Source of the DNA: Aphanomyces cochlioides
Lineage: Eukaryota > Oomycota > Saprolegniomycetes > Saprolegniales > Verrucalvaceae
Length of the DNA stretch: 64,000 bases
Reading direction: 5' to 3'
NCBI GenBank assembly: GCA_019828595.1
Contig: JAHQRK010000007.1
Span: 744,001-808,000, forward strand
Shown: positions 54,169-64,000 of the stretch, piece by piece
Layout of the letters: every line of letters starts with the position of its first letter
Position numbering within the stretch: position 1 is the first letter of the stretch
Made by a program: the position numbers and the translations under genes
Notes under the pieces: model-generated
Told to the model about the DNA's origin: nothing
Database searches by the model: none
What the model saw: only the letters and a program-made list of their open reading frames with translations

Positions 54169-55790
54169 ATGGCTGACGAGAATGTCGTGTTTGAAGATGC
54201 CGGTCCAACACTACTTTCCGGCAGGGAACTGGCCTTACACTATTTTCGCCAACTGACGGCGGGTCTATCTGGAAATGTAAGGCCAAGAATTACTCAACAT
54301 CTCTCTCCAAATCGTCTGGATACAGTAATATGTGCTCGCACATTCGCTCGAAACACAGTGAATGGATCAAATTAACGCGAGACAAGGACAAAAACAAGCA
54401 AATTCTGCTTCGTGGCTGGGCTTCACCCAAGGCTAAGACTATTTGTGGATGGATTGACATTATTTGCACCTGTTTGCTGCCATTTTCCTTCTGTGACAAC
54501 AAAGTTATCCAAGGCTACGTGGATCTCAAGTCCATTGACAGCCGAACACTTTTGGATTATATGCATAAATTAACCTTGGTGGTCGAAACGAGTATCTCGT
54601 CCTTGCTCCCGTCCAAGTTTGCACTTGTATTTGATGGTTGGACTGCGCAGTCAACACATTATATGGCAATTTTCGCGACATTCCCTCCAGGCAAGATGAG
54701 TGGCAAAAATGACTTATCCGGGCTCTCCGGGAAAAGTTTGTTATCCGGTTCATCCGGATCCTCCGGATATTATCGATTCCTGCTTGCGTTCTCTCCGATG
54801 AACGAGGATGGTTCCCAGTCGGCTTAAGCCCACAAGGATTTTTTTATTATGTGCTTGGTTTATATGGAAAGACTTGGAGTAATGTGGTTGCAATTATTGG
54901 TGACAATTGTTGCACCAACTTGGCTTTTGCTCGGCAAGTTGGTGTTCCTATCATTGGATGTGCCAGTCATCGCTTTAACTTGGCTGTGAAGTCATTTTTG
55001 GAGAGGTTTGAGCCTTTATTAGACCTTGTTAACAACATTATGAAGAAATTGTCCTACTCTATTCCTGCTGCAAACTCCGCCGCTTGACGCATCTCGCCGC
55101 AAAATCGCGAAATTCAACTCGATGGAGTAGTTCCTACAACATGCTTCAGCGATACATGGAAATTAAAGAGCATCTCCGACCATTGCGAGATATGGAAGTT
55201 GATCTTGTGTTGCCCACGAAGCCGCAAGATGAAGTCTTGTGCAAGCTCTTCAATGATCTATCGGAGCCGGACAAAGTCACACTTGACCTTCAAAAAGAGG
55301 AAATCACAATGAAAGACGTGAGATCCTGTTTTGATGAAGTTACGGTTCTTCATCCGGAAATGTCCGGAAAATTGCTGCTTATGCGGATATTGTGCAATCT
55401 CCCGACTTTGAATCTGCGATCGTGAACATTCAGATGAACAACACAGCGGCCCTGAGTAATGATGAGCGCTGCAGTGTTGCTCATCTGAAGGGAAGGTCGA
55501 CGACGGTGCCAACGATGTCGACTACTCTAACCTGTCGATCTTTGAGCGTGGCAAAAAACGGCAGAAGGTTGAGCAGGCCTGCGGATACATTGACACAGAG
55601 TTCCTCTGCCCGACTTCTAACTTGTGCGAGCGGTTCTTCTCGCGAGCGAAGTATGCGCTCGGAGACCGCCGCGGTCGAATGTTACCCAGGAACTTCGAAG
55701 TTCAAATGTTTCTGTGCCTAAATCGGAGCCTTTGGGACGTCGGTGTCATTGACGTCATCCTTGATCTCAAAAGCAATGAGGAAGAATAAT
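54169..55790 (+). pseudogene. hAT transposase pseudogene 1
   Basis: Starts MADENVVFEDAGPTLLSGRE. The BED finger is damaged, with SGYSNMCSHIRSKHSEW only partly in frame. It continues LLPSKFALVFDGWTAQSTHY with a catalytic Asp, then GCASHRFNLAVKSFLERFEP and SRNSTRWSSSYNMLQRYMEI, and ends with the dimerisation region (CERFFSRAKYALGDRRGRM, read across frames). At least four frame changes and one stop are present. Between ATFP and YRFLLAF it carries an in-frame run of TCCGG words encoding LSG repeats. Confidence 0.8.
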
Positions 55791-55940
55791 TATATTATTC
55801 CCTCTTCGATAGGAAAATATTTTTTCCCCGATCTTCTGGCAGTTAACTACAACACTTTATGTGCACATAAAATAAATACATGGATTTTCTTTTCAAGTCA
55901 AATTAATATAAAATATAATAATGCAGATGTCTGGGCTGAA

Positions 55941-56325
55941 CTCAAAGAGGTGTGCAGCAATCGCACTTTTCTCTGGGTATCTGGGGGCGGTGCTGCGATT
56001 AACTTTGCGATGTCGGGGCTCGATCTCTATTCCAATTTGCTGCTCATTGGTTTGAAAGTCTTCTCGAGCGAGACGGATGCCAACGTCATGACGGGAATCC
56101 CAGGAAGTAAGTTCTTCACAGCCCAAGTCTTGAGCTAATTCTTTGTTGTAGTCGTGGCATTTTTGGTTGGTGCTCTTCTTGGAGGCGTACTTCTTGACTG
56201 GACAAGCCACGGTGCTCTTGCCATGCGTCAGTTCTTTGCGTTGCGCCAGTTGTTCGTGGGCATGATCGTTGCTGTTGTGGTATTATGCCTTTCCTTAGCT
56301 GTGCTACCCAGTCGTACTTGGTAAC
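55941..56325 (+). pseudogene. Spinster-like MFS transporter, C-terminal part
   Basis: Resumes with LKEVCSNRTFLWVSGGGAAI, then a 46-nt intron (GTAAGTTC...TTGTAG) and VAFLVGALLGGVLLDW, ending SLAVLPSRTW. Only about three membrane helices are present. The last helices of a normal Spinster protein (about 500 aa) are missing, so the gene is truncated at its 3' end too, next to the second hAT element. Confidence 0.7.
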
Positions 56326-56446
56326 AGTCGAGCCGAAAACAATACTTTATTTAATTCTTCAATGTGTGAGGATTTAAATAACTACCTTGACTCTTACAAA
56401 AAATTAAAGTAATCTATTTTCCTTGGAACACGAAAAAAATTATTTA

Positions 56447-58009
56447 TTATTTATCCAGAAGTATTTTCCAAACTATTTTTTCCTTGGACAGGAGACTCTC
56501 GACATCGTCGATTGTCCAAAGGTCTTCATTCATGCACAAAAACATTTGAACCTCCAGGTTTTGGGGGAGCAGTCGTCCTCGCCGTTCTCCAAGAGCATAT
56601 TTTGCTCGGGCGAAAAAGCGCTCACACAAATTGGAAGTTGGCAACAAGAAGTCTAGGCACATGTAGCCATTGATCTGTTTAGACTTTTGGCGCTTGACAG
56701 CGCGTTACTACAGCTGTAGAGCGTCCACTACTTTGCAAATGAGCAACTTCGTCGCTCGGCAGGATTGAGAGCAGACGTGTTGTTCATTTGAATCTTCACG
56801 ACACCCGACTCAAATGCGGGATTTTGGACAATTTCCCCATTGGCTGAAATATATCCAGCCATGTCCGGATAAATATCCAATAAGTAATCAAAACAAGCAC
56901 GCACATCTTCCAACCGTGTCGAATCACTTTGGAGGTCGAGAGTCACTTTGTTCAGATCAATCAGGTCGCTGTAGAGCTTAGAAAGGACTTCATCTTGCTG
57001 ACGCGTTGGCAAGATGATATCCACATTACTTAATTGAACTTCACGCAGATGCTGCTTAATGGCCATATACCGTTCGAGCATGTCAAAAGTAGAACTCCAT
57101 CGCGTCACATTTCGCGTTTTAGCAGCAAGGTGCGTAAAGGCACGGAGCTTTGCTGCAGGAACAGCATACGATAACTTCCTCATAATTTCATGAACCACAC
57201 CAAGAACGGTATCAATTTTTTTTAGAAATGACTTCATCGCCAAGTTGAAGCGATGGCTTGCACAGCCAACAATAGGGACACCGCAAGAACGTGCAAATGC
57301 CAAGTTAGTGGAACAGTTGTCGCCAACCAATGCCACCAAATTTGTCCATGTTTTACCATACAATTCCAATACATAATCAAAAAATGTTTGTGTGCCGCCG
57401 CGGATTGCGCGCCATGCTCGTTCATCAGCGAAAAGGCCAGCAAATATGCGGAGTATCCGGTTTATCCGGATAAATTACCAGGTTTTCCGGTATTTCCGGA
57501 TAACTGAAGACAAAAAGTTTCAAAAATAGCGACGTAGTGAGTCGCGTTTGCCGTCCATCCATCAAAAATCAAGGCGAATTTTTCAGGCAATAATCCAGCA
57601 ATTTTGCTTTCCACACGGAGTCCAAGCTTGTGCATGTAATTCTTAATGGTATCGCGGTCCATTCGTTTCAAAGTAGTGTATTCCGTAAGAGTTTTGTTTT
57701 CACAAAGTGAAAAGGGTAAGAGACCAGCTGTAATCAAGTGGACCCATCCATACACTTTTGAGCGTGACTGGAGGACCAATGCTGTAGAAAAATTTGCCTA
57801 TTGAGTTCCTTGTCTTTGCCAAGGAGAACCCATTCAGGGTGTTTCGAATGAATGTGTTGGCACATGTTTGTGTACCCAGACTTATGCTCCATTTGAATAC
57901 CACAATGCTGGACTTTGCACTTCCAGGTTTTGCTCCCAGGTGTAATTGGAGCAAAGTACTTGGTGGCGAGCTCCTTCCCAGTAAGGGTTCCAACGGTTGG
58001 AGCCGACAT
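56447..58009 (-). pseudogene. hAT transposase pseudogene 2
   Basis: Start MSAPTVGTLTGKELATKYF. An intact BED zinc finger follows (WKCKVQHCGIQMEHKSGYTN, then MCQHIHSKHPEW). The catalytic region includes LLPEKFALIFDGWTANATHY, LVALVGDNCSTNLAFARSCG and KTRNVTRWSSTFDMLERYM. The end is the dimerisation domain LLPTSNLCERFFARAKYALG and VQMFLCMNEDLW. It is better preserved than copy 1 but has several frame changes, and a stop in the TCCGGATAA cluster (57443-57507) located at the same protein position as in copy 1. TIRs were not identified. Confidence 0.8.
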
Positions 58010-58981
58010 TGCGCTGTAAGATCGATTGCAAGGCAAAAAAGAGAATGCGATATTGTATTGGATTAATGCGATCTTTGAAAGATCTTGAGATCTATGGAAC
58101 CTTCTTTTTGTGTCGTTTCATGGATAACGTTAGTCGCGATCTAGAGAAACGACAAAACATTTTTATGATAACTTAATTTTCACTTGAATAAAATATTGTC
58201 TGACGAGATTTTGTAAATTGAATATTGTATTTTTGTAAACCTCTAGAAAAAATAATCGAAATTTCGTAAAAAGAAAAAATTAATTTATAGAGAATATATT
58301 CCGTAGGGTTCGGAAGTATACGAGTATAGTTTGATTCATTATACACGCTATACATATTATACCATGCATAGTGGACGTATATTAGTGGGTGTCAGAGTTG
58401 CCAAAAGTTCGTGACAACAAGTTAGAAACCTGAATGTGATTGGCTGAAATAGAGTTTCTTCAACTTGCCACATGCATTTCAACTTGTCAGGAATGGCTGA
58501 CAAGACGGCAAGTAATAGTTTTCACAGGTTGCACCGCATCATTCGAACAAACTATATTTGACAGGATCATTGATGTGATTGGTAGTTTGATTTGGAAAAC
58601 ACGAGCAAACACAAGCAAACGCACGCAAACCTCGCAAGGAAGAACCGATGCCACCTCGCAAGGCCAACCAAACTAAGCTGAGGGTGGGCAATCAGCGTCC
58701 GATTGGCTTGGAAATACAGGTCAGGGCGTGGAGGATGAAGCCAGTGTAGAAAAGGAGGTAAAACGAATTTGTCCATACTACTACATCTTAGATGATGTGA
58801 TGCGAGATCGAGCATCCACTGCCCCACTCTTGACAAGCGACAATCTTGACGATAATGATGAGAGCGATGGCACACGAACGCCAGAGCAAAAAAAGATCCC
58901 GAATTCAGACAAGAAGAGATCTGCCAATGTTGTTAAACTGGACGAATGGATTGATACAGTACTGGACATGGAAGGTAGGTA

Positions 58982-60368
58982 CAGTCGAATTTCCCTCATA
59001 AAAATCGAAATTTCATCCAATCAAAATTATTCGAACGATATATTTAACGAATGAAAGAGACGAACACGATGATGTTTTTAAATGTATGAGAAGTTGACTT
59101 GGTGATGAGAAATTCAAATAATAGTGAAATGAGTGGACCTCGCCCTGGTCAGGTGAAAAAGGTACACTTGGAGATTTGCAACAAAACAAAGAAATCATCT
59201 GCTTCTCTTGTCTGGTAAGCTCATGGCCATGAATGATAGACCTCATTTAACTACAGAACCATGCCAAGAGGTCAACTGCTCACTGAAGAGCAGCGAGGTT
59301 CGATCTTGGCCTTCCGAAATGCAAAGTGGTCGATCCGACAGATCGCCAAGGAACTATTCCTATCGAAAGGTGCTGTCTGTGGCTTTTTGAAGTCACCGGA
59401 GACTTATGGAACTGCTATTCGACCAGGTGGGCCGTCCATTCTAGATGAGAGGGACAAACGACATGTTCTGTTTGAAGCATCAAAAGGAAAATCAAGTTCA
59501 AGTAGGATTCAATATGACTTAAAGCTGAATGTTTCATCAAGAACTATTCGTCGAGTCATTAATAAGTCGAAACGTTTCAAGTACAAGAAACGCAAATCCT
59601 CCCCTTGCTTAACCAAGGCCCACAAAGATGCTCGAGTGGAATGGGCAACATCCCACGTTGACCTTGGCCTTGGTTGGAACAATGTTGTCTTTTCTGACGA
59701 AAAGAAGTTCAACCTAGATGGCCCAGACGGCCTACAATACTATTGGCACGACCTCCGAAAGGAGGAACAGTCAATTTTTAGCCGTCAAAACGGCGGTGGT
59801 AGTGTCATGGTGTGGGCAGGAATGTCCAGCCAAGGTTGCACTGAGGTTGCTCTACTCTCTGGGCGTCAAGATTCAAATGCCTACTGCGACACGATTGCCA
59901 ACTATCTGATGCCTTTTGTTCACGCCAAACATCCGCGTGGCTTTGTCTTTCAACAAGATAATGCCAGTATTCACACCAGCCGTGAAACAATGGAATTTTT
60001 GAAAGACCAAAACATTGCCGTTATGCGTTGGCCTGCTCTTTCCCCCGATCTCAATCCGATCGAAAACCTTTGGGGGGTCCTCACTCAAAACGGTATGCGA
60101 ATGGAAGGCAATTTTCAAGTGTAGGCGAGTTAAAAGCCGAAATTTTGAAGCAATGGGAAACCATTGATCATGAAGTCATTTTGAAGCTCATTGCATCGAT
60201 GAAATCGCGTTGTATCAAGGTGTTCCAAGCCAAAGGATCTTTTACAAAGTATTAGAACTTAAAGCGACGAATAAAAGCTTTGATATCGTTCCTTTTGTTC
60301 GAGTGTACCATTCTTCCCTGTCCAACATTTTTCATGAAATTCACCATTTTTGTCTATATTTCGACTTG
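58982..60368 (+). mobile_element. Tc1-like transposon inside a Harbinger intron
   Basis: 1,387 bp with imperfect inverted ends (CAGTCGAATTT... and ...AAATTCACC...ATTTCGACTTG). TA lies at 58980-58981 and 60369-60370. It lies 6 nt after the splice donor of the accessory gene, in the same orientation as that gene. Confidence 0.8.
59261..60255 (+). pseudogene. Tc1-like DD34E transposase, one frameshift
   Basis: Starts MPRGQLLTEEQRGSILAFRN. The HTH region includes WSIRQIAKELFLSKGAVCGF. The DDE domain has FSDEKKFNLDGPDG (first Asp), FVFQQDNASIHTS (second Asp) and NPIENLWG (Glu), with 34 residues between the second Asp and the Glu. A one-base loss near 60093, after GVLTQ, shifts the frame; the correct frame continues QFSSVGELKAEILKQW to the stop at 60255. 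The catalytic core is intact, only the C-terminal 50 residues are shifted. Confidence 0.85.
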
Positions 60369-60622
60369 TACTGGGCATTTCACGTTGTGAAGTGCATTGA
60401 TAATTTTGTCGTGTCATGCTCTTTCGGCTGTGCGTCAGTTCGATATGACATCAACGGGAGATGATGAAAAATCGACTGTACCTATGTTCCATGTCCAGCA
60501 CTGTATCAACTCCCGTGTATACGACTTGAAACGTGACCAATTCCAATTTACTCGTGATGTTGAGAGTCGAAAGGTCGAAGTCGATATTCAACGAGAGGCG
60601 CGTCTAGCCGAAGAGACAAAGA

Positions 60623-61969
60623 TCAACATACGACTGCTGACAATTCAAGCTGAAGAAGCACAATGGAAATTTGAACACAATCGAGAAATGGCCGAAGTTG
60701 CCGCCCGCATAAAGAAAATTGAAATACGACGCGAGCTGAAGGAAAAGGGTTGGACGGACAGTGAAATTGATCAAGCATGCCCAATTTAAGTATTATGCAG
60801 ATTAAAACGGATACTGTGTCCACAAGAAGTTGCTCTAATACAGCTTTGCGTTTATTGATACCATTGAGTTCATCATTCTCTTCGATGGAAGGATCAGTGC
60901 TATTCAGTGGAAAACAAACACGGCACCACCTCAAGTCTGCATTGCAATTGCAATTATTTTGTAATTCAAGCCATTCTTCTGGAATATTGTCGTGCTCTGT
61001 TATGAGGATGTTGTGTAGGATGCAAGCAGCTAGAATCGTCTGAATGATTTGTGTCATAGCAGCCTTGCCATCCATGAGCTTTCTCATTTGCTTGAGATAT
61101 TGGAATCGACCTTTCAACATACCTATGCAATGCTCGGCTTTCACACGACCCTTTCCAAGATACAAATTAAACCACGACTTGTGATGGTCCATTGCAGGGT
61201 GCGGGTGGCTCTTGAATGCTGAGATCAAACAAGGGCAAACCTTGTACGCTGAATCGCCCAGCAAATACTGGTTCGAGTTGAAATAATTCTGACTGAAATT
61301 GAAAAGCTTGCAATTTCGCCAGACTCGATTGCCATGAGTCGAGCCTGGCCAACCAGTATGGATATCACGAATGACGCCTCGATGATCACACACAATTTGA
61401 GCTGCAATGGCATAGCATCCCTTACGAGAGTAATAATCCTCACCATGCAGTGTTGGCTTAAATTCAAATGGGAAGAGGGTGCCATCAATAAAGCCTATGC
61501 AATGCTGAAAACTGCACAAGTCTCGTATCTTGAGATATATATCAAAGGCTTCAGCTGGATTTGGCCATTGTATGCATGATTTTCTGAAACTTAGGATGGC
61601 TTTAGTCGTTCGAATGATAAACAAATTGATGGTTCCAGCTCCAACACCAAAAAAGGAGGCCATGTGCTCGTTTGAAACAGCATTTCCATTGGTGCCCAAG
61701 AAATATAAGAACACAAGCAAATGATGACGGACAGAGCTCTTCAGCTGCTTCCCAGTGGTGCTTGCAAACACAGGATCACACTTAATAAGATCATCAATAT
61801 GGTAGTACGAACGTCTTTCCAGACGAAAGAGCTTTCGAAATCGAGTTGCCTTAACTTCAAAAAGAAAATGGTGAAATCTTGGGCTTTTGAAGCTATCATT
61901 GGAGCGCGAGGCAAAGTATCGTTGACATTCAATGGACTGTAGGGTTTGGTCGGCGAACATTCCATCCAT
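60623..61969 (-). CDS. PIF/Harbinger DDE transposase
   Basis: 448 aa from MDGMFADQTLQSIECQRYF. Catalytic residues: CIGFIDGTLFPFEF (Asp), YLLGDSAYKVCPCLISAF (Asp) and RVKAEHCIGMLKGRFQYLK (Glu). YYSRKGCYAIAAQIVCDHRG and GWPGSTHGNRVW are family signatures. The last about 55 residues overlap the accessory gene on the other strand and may not be real. An upstream exon at 62185-62385 (MVKISERQIILRHAVKVLER) probably belongs to it, separated by the TCCGGA repeat region. No break is seen in the catalytic part, so it may be active. Confidence 0.85.
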   Translation of the reverse strand: MDGMFADQTLQSIECQRYFASRSNDSFKSPRFHHFLFEVKATRFRKLFRLERRSYYHIDDLIKCDPVFASTTGKQLKSSVRHHLLVFLYFLGTNGNAVSNEHMASFFGVGAGTINLFIIRTTKAILSFRKSCIQWPNPAEAFDIYLKIRDLCSFQHCIGFIDGTLFPFEFKPTLHGEDYYSRKGCYAIAAQIVCDHRGVIRDIHTGWPGSTHGNRVWRNCKLFNFSQNYFNSNQYLLGDSAYKVCPCLISAFKSHPHPAMDHHKSWFNLYLGKGRVKAEHCIGMLKGRFQYLKQMRKLMDGKAAMTQIIQTILAACILHNILITEHDNIPEEWLELQNNCNCNADLRWCRVCFPLNSTDPSIEENDELNGINKRKAVLEQLLVDTVSVLICIILKLGMLDQFHCPSNPFPSARVVFQFSLCGRQLRPFLDCVQISIVLLQLELSAVVC

Positions 61970-62011
61970 GCTTCAGGGACGGATTCAGGCTTCTGATTGG
62001 TCAATTCCAAT

Positions 62012-62193
62012 AATTTCCGGATAATGGGGTCGTTCATGCTTTTCGGATAAACTCAGGCAGGAACGCCTTTTTCCAGGCAGAGATGATCCATCTCTGCCTC
62101 AACAAGTCCGTTCCTACTTCAGACACATTTTCAAAAAAATCGAAAAAATACTTTTTGATATTTTTCAAAGCAATTCCAAAAAATTCCGGATAA
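62012..62193. repeat. Direct repeats with TCCGGATAA in the Harbinger 5' region
   Basis: 62012-62034 and 62171-62193 are 23-nt direct repeats with two mismatches (CAATTCCAATAATTTCCGG and the partner, both followed by ATAA). Between them is a GC-rich inverted sequence (GGCAGAGATGATCCATCTC and TGCC). Confidence 0.65.
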
Positions 62194-62523
62194 CGTTCCT
62201 GCCTGGCAGGGATGGATTTCTTCCCCGACCCAGGCCCGTACAAAGGCAACAAGGTGCGAGTCGGCATCATCCTCGTCACTGTCGTGTTCGTCGAGCAACT
62301 CACGGCAGAGCCTCATACATCGCCGTCTTTCTAACACCTTGACTGCATGCCGGAGAATGATTTGACGCTCACTGATTTTGACCATGGATGAAGAGCCGCA
62401 ACTTGTTGTCTGAACTTGAAAGGGGTTTCAGAGTACAAGAATACATAAAGCAACGTGATTGGCTATTATTAGGACAAATCTTGAACTTGTTGCCATGAAC
62501 TTGTTGCAACTCTGACACCCACT

Positions 62524-63402
62524 ATTATACGATGTATTGCATTCCGTGTTGATCCATTCTGAACCTGGACTGCACACTTAAAAAAGAAAATCCAAGACGT
62601 CGTCCACAACACTTTTTAGATGACTTATTGTCGTAGCAGTTGACTTTCTTTGATACATTGTGATTGGTGTAAATCGACTAGCCTCTCATGCCCATTTTAC
62701 TTTCTTCGTCACCAGTTCGTCTTAATGCTAGAAGGGGGTTCTGCTCCAAGCCCACAGCTTCACCATCCTAGACTTTGGGGCCACTGGAGCAAACTCCATA
62801 CAAGGGAAAGGTCATTGCACTGTGTCAAAGTTGCTCTTGCTGTGCAAGAATACTAAGCTATTTCTGGTAAATATTGTGGCTACAAACTCATTGGTGTGAA
62901 GCTCAGTTATTTGCCACTACAATAAGGTGGCGAGATGTACACTGACGACACGAGATCGACCAGCTCTTGTTTAAGGAAGTGCAAGTCGATCCTTGCGGGA
63001 TCCATCGGAGCCGCGGTGGTTAAACGACTCCTCAAAGCAACGCATGCACAGTGTATACTAAATAATGGTATACAAATTATACGTGTATAAAGACGTATAG
63101 TGCTCTATACACGTATAAGTACCAGAAAGACGGAATATGTTTGTTTTAGAAATGTAGATTTCTTTCCAGAAGAAAATGCTGTTTTCTTTATGAATTAAAC
63201 AAAGAGGATGTACTCGTGATTGAGTGGAAGTATCACAGGGACTACTGGCGTGGATGATCAAATGTTGGCCGACATGTGCAGTATAAGAACAGTTCATGAT
63301 TGATATGGTTGTAACAGAAGCAGTGTCTGGCTAGACGACAAATGAAAGAGAAGTTCGAGCTGCGTTCAATGAGCGAAGACACATATATTATTTGATATGA
63401 TA
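62524..63402. other. Intergenic with small perfect inverted repeat
   Basis: No gene recognised. 63077-63088 and 63107-63118 form a perfect 12-bp inverted repeat (TTATACGTGTAT) around 18 nt. Confidence 0.45.
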
Positions 63403-63976
63403 TCAGTTTTTGTTTTGTCTTTTGGCTGCTTTGTATTCTGTGTCGTTGGTGGCAGATCGTTTGGCTGAGCTGCGTTTTGTAGTTGTGCTTGGCTTTGCTT
63501 CGTCAAAGACATCTTGAGATGTGTCTGTTATCTCGAGAACATGCTCTTCTTTTTCTTCAGTTTGTTTTGTTTGGTGAATGAATGATTTTTGAAGGTTGGA
63601 GACATGCTTTTCGTGGTCCAGGACGTTGCTTAAGAGTGCCTTGGCAACAATTTCCTCTATATTTTTGGAGATAACATGTTTGAACAGTGACGATATCATT
63701 GGTTGACCAAACTTGAATTTTGGCGCGGGCGTCTTTGAATACGGTCAATCGAAAGTAGTACGTTTGCTCCACCAAGTAGGGAAGCTTCTGTACGGTGTCA
63801 AGAGTTTCATCGTCTGCATCCAAGTCGATGAGATAAATATAAGTCCCAAATTTTTCGCCTGTGGCCCTCTTGACAGCATCTTCAATCTTCACAATACGAA
63901 GATGCACTGTGATAATGTCAGATTTGGGTGGCTTCACATCAGGAATAGCTTCACTGATACTTTCAATACTTTCCAT
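63403..63976 (-). CDS. Hypothetical protein (possible OB-fold), may extend past window
   Basis: Two exons join in frame across a 37-nt GT-AG intron (about 63665-63702). Exon 1 begins MESIESISEAIPDVKPPKSD and contains a strand-rich block (IITVHLRIVKIEDAVKRATG, YIYLIDLDAD, YYFRLTVFKDARAKIQVW) that could be an OB-like fold. Exon 2 is helical, then low-complexity with a basic end (TTTKRSSAKRSATN, AKRQNKN). The frame is open upstream to the window edge, so the start is uncertain. No family assigned. Confidence 0.5.
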
Positions 63977-64000
63977 TGGCGGTCCAGAAAGACGTGCCAG

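Larger units (their letters stand above)
52861..55929. mobile_element. 3.07-kb composite insertion in the Spinster-like gene
   Basis: Bounded by the direct repeat TCTGGGCTGAA at 52850-52860 and 55930-55940. Removing the insert and one repeat restores the reading frame (FWAE followed by LKEVCSNRTF). It contains MITE P copy B, repeat D copy B, a complete TA-flanked MITE and a hAT transposase pseudogene, so the present state is nested. Clear terminal inverted repeats were not found (left end TCAGACATTTTC, right end ATGCAGATG). Confidence 0.7.
58648..60789 (+). pseudogene. Harbinger accessory DNA-binding protein gene, interrupted by Tc1
   Basis: A possible first exon starts MPPRKANQTKLRVGNQRPIG, but its join to the next frame was not resolved and the usual Myb/SANT domain is not visible. 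The second part encodes YYYILDDVMRDRASTAPLLT and VKLDEWIDTVLDME. After a GT-AG intron, frame-true when the Tc1 copy is removed, it continues DDEKSTVPMFHVQHC and ends in a coiled coil (EIRRELKEKGWTDSEIDQAC). Such proteins help the transposase bind ends and enter the nucleus. Its 3' end overlaps the transposase frame. Confidence 0.65.
58384..62523. mobile_element. PIF/Harbinger DNA transposon with nested Tc1
   Basis: The ends are inverted repeats of about 40 bp starting AGTGGGTGTCAGAGTTGC, with a 3-bp duplication ATT at 58381-58383 and 62524-62526. Inside are a minus-strand DDE transposase (60623-61969), a plus-strand accessory gene (58648-60789) in convergent orientation, as in all PIF/Harbinger elements, and a Tc1 element (58982-60368). 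Without the Tc1 insert it would be 2.75 kb. Confidence 0.88.

Overview
The window looks like nuclear DNA of an oomycete, most plausibly a saprolegnialean such as Aphanomyces or Achlya (inference). Genes have very short GT-AG introns, mostly 35-75 nt. Host families include a FYVE-type zinc finger protein, GT32 glycosyltransferases, a Spinster-like MFS protein and sucrose-transporter-like MFS proteins. Transposons of many classes are dense: Crypton, MULE, hAT, PIF/Harbinger, Tc1/mariner, chromodomain Ty3 LTR element and MITEs. No prokaryotic operons, CRISPR arrays or rRNA were seen, and I could not recognise any tRNA gene by eye.

Layout. 0.4-3.2 kb: a six-exon coiled-coil gene (possibly HAUS1-like) and a membrane-anchored PLP-dependent enzyme. 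3.63-10.95 kb: three head-to-tail, apparently identical 2,440-bp Crypton units, each with a 494-aa tyrosine recombinase. 11-16.3 kb: dispersed repeats, a SET-domain gene facing a frameshifted MULE transposase, and an 846-bp TIR element. 16.7-24.2 kb: the second PLP-enzyme paralogue, an eight-exon sepiapterin-reductase-like gene, a membrane-anchored RanBP2-finger/HECT ubiquitin ligase and a FYVE-finger gene. 25-38 kb: four GT32 genes on the minus strand. One is dead: two nonsense codons plus a 5.4-kb chromodomain LTR retrotransposon with a perfect 5-bp target duplication. 39-47.6 kb: three sugar-transporter-like MFS genes, two of them in a long inverted duplication around a hAT relic. 48-51 kb: a transposase HTH fragment, a MITE and a mitochondrial mS45/Bot1-like gene. 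52-56.3 kb: a Spinster-like MFS gene split by 3.07 kb of nested repeats including a hAT pseudogene. 56.4-58 kb: a second hAT pseudogene. 58.4-62.5 kb: a PIF/Harbinger element with intact long TIRs and a Tc1 element inserted in an intron of its accessory gene. The right edge holds an unassigned gene on the minus strand.

Host genes sit as single genes or small paralogue clusters (PLP enzymes, GT32, MFS transporters) separated by mobile DNA. The most striking object is the Crypton array. Its unit-unit junctions carry inverted paired motifs around the inferred crossover point, resembling a tyrosine-recombinase attachment site. Several small repeat families also recur: TCCGGAT clusters, a CTACTCGAAAGAGG palindrome, a CACGCCGGCGGATCGAT repeat and a TA-flanked MITE.
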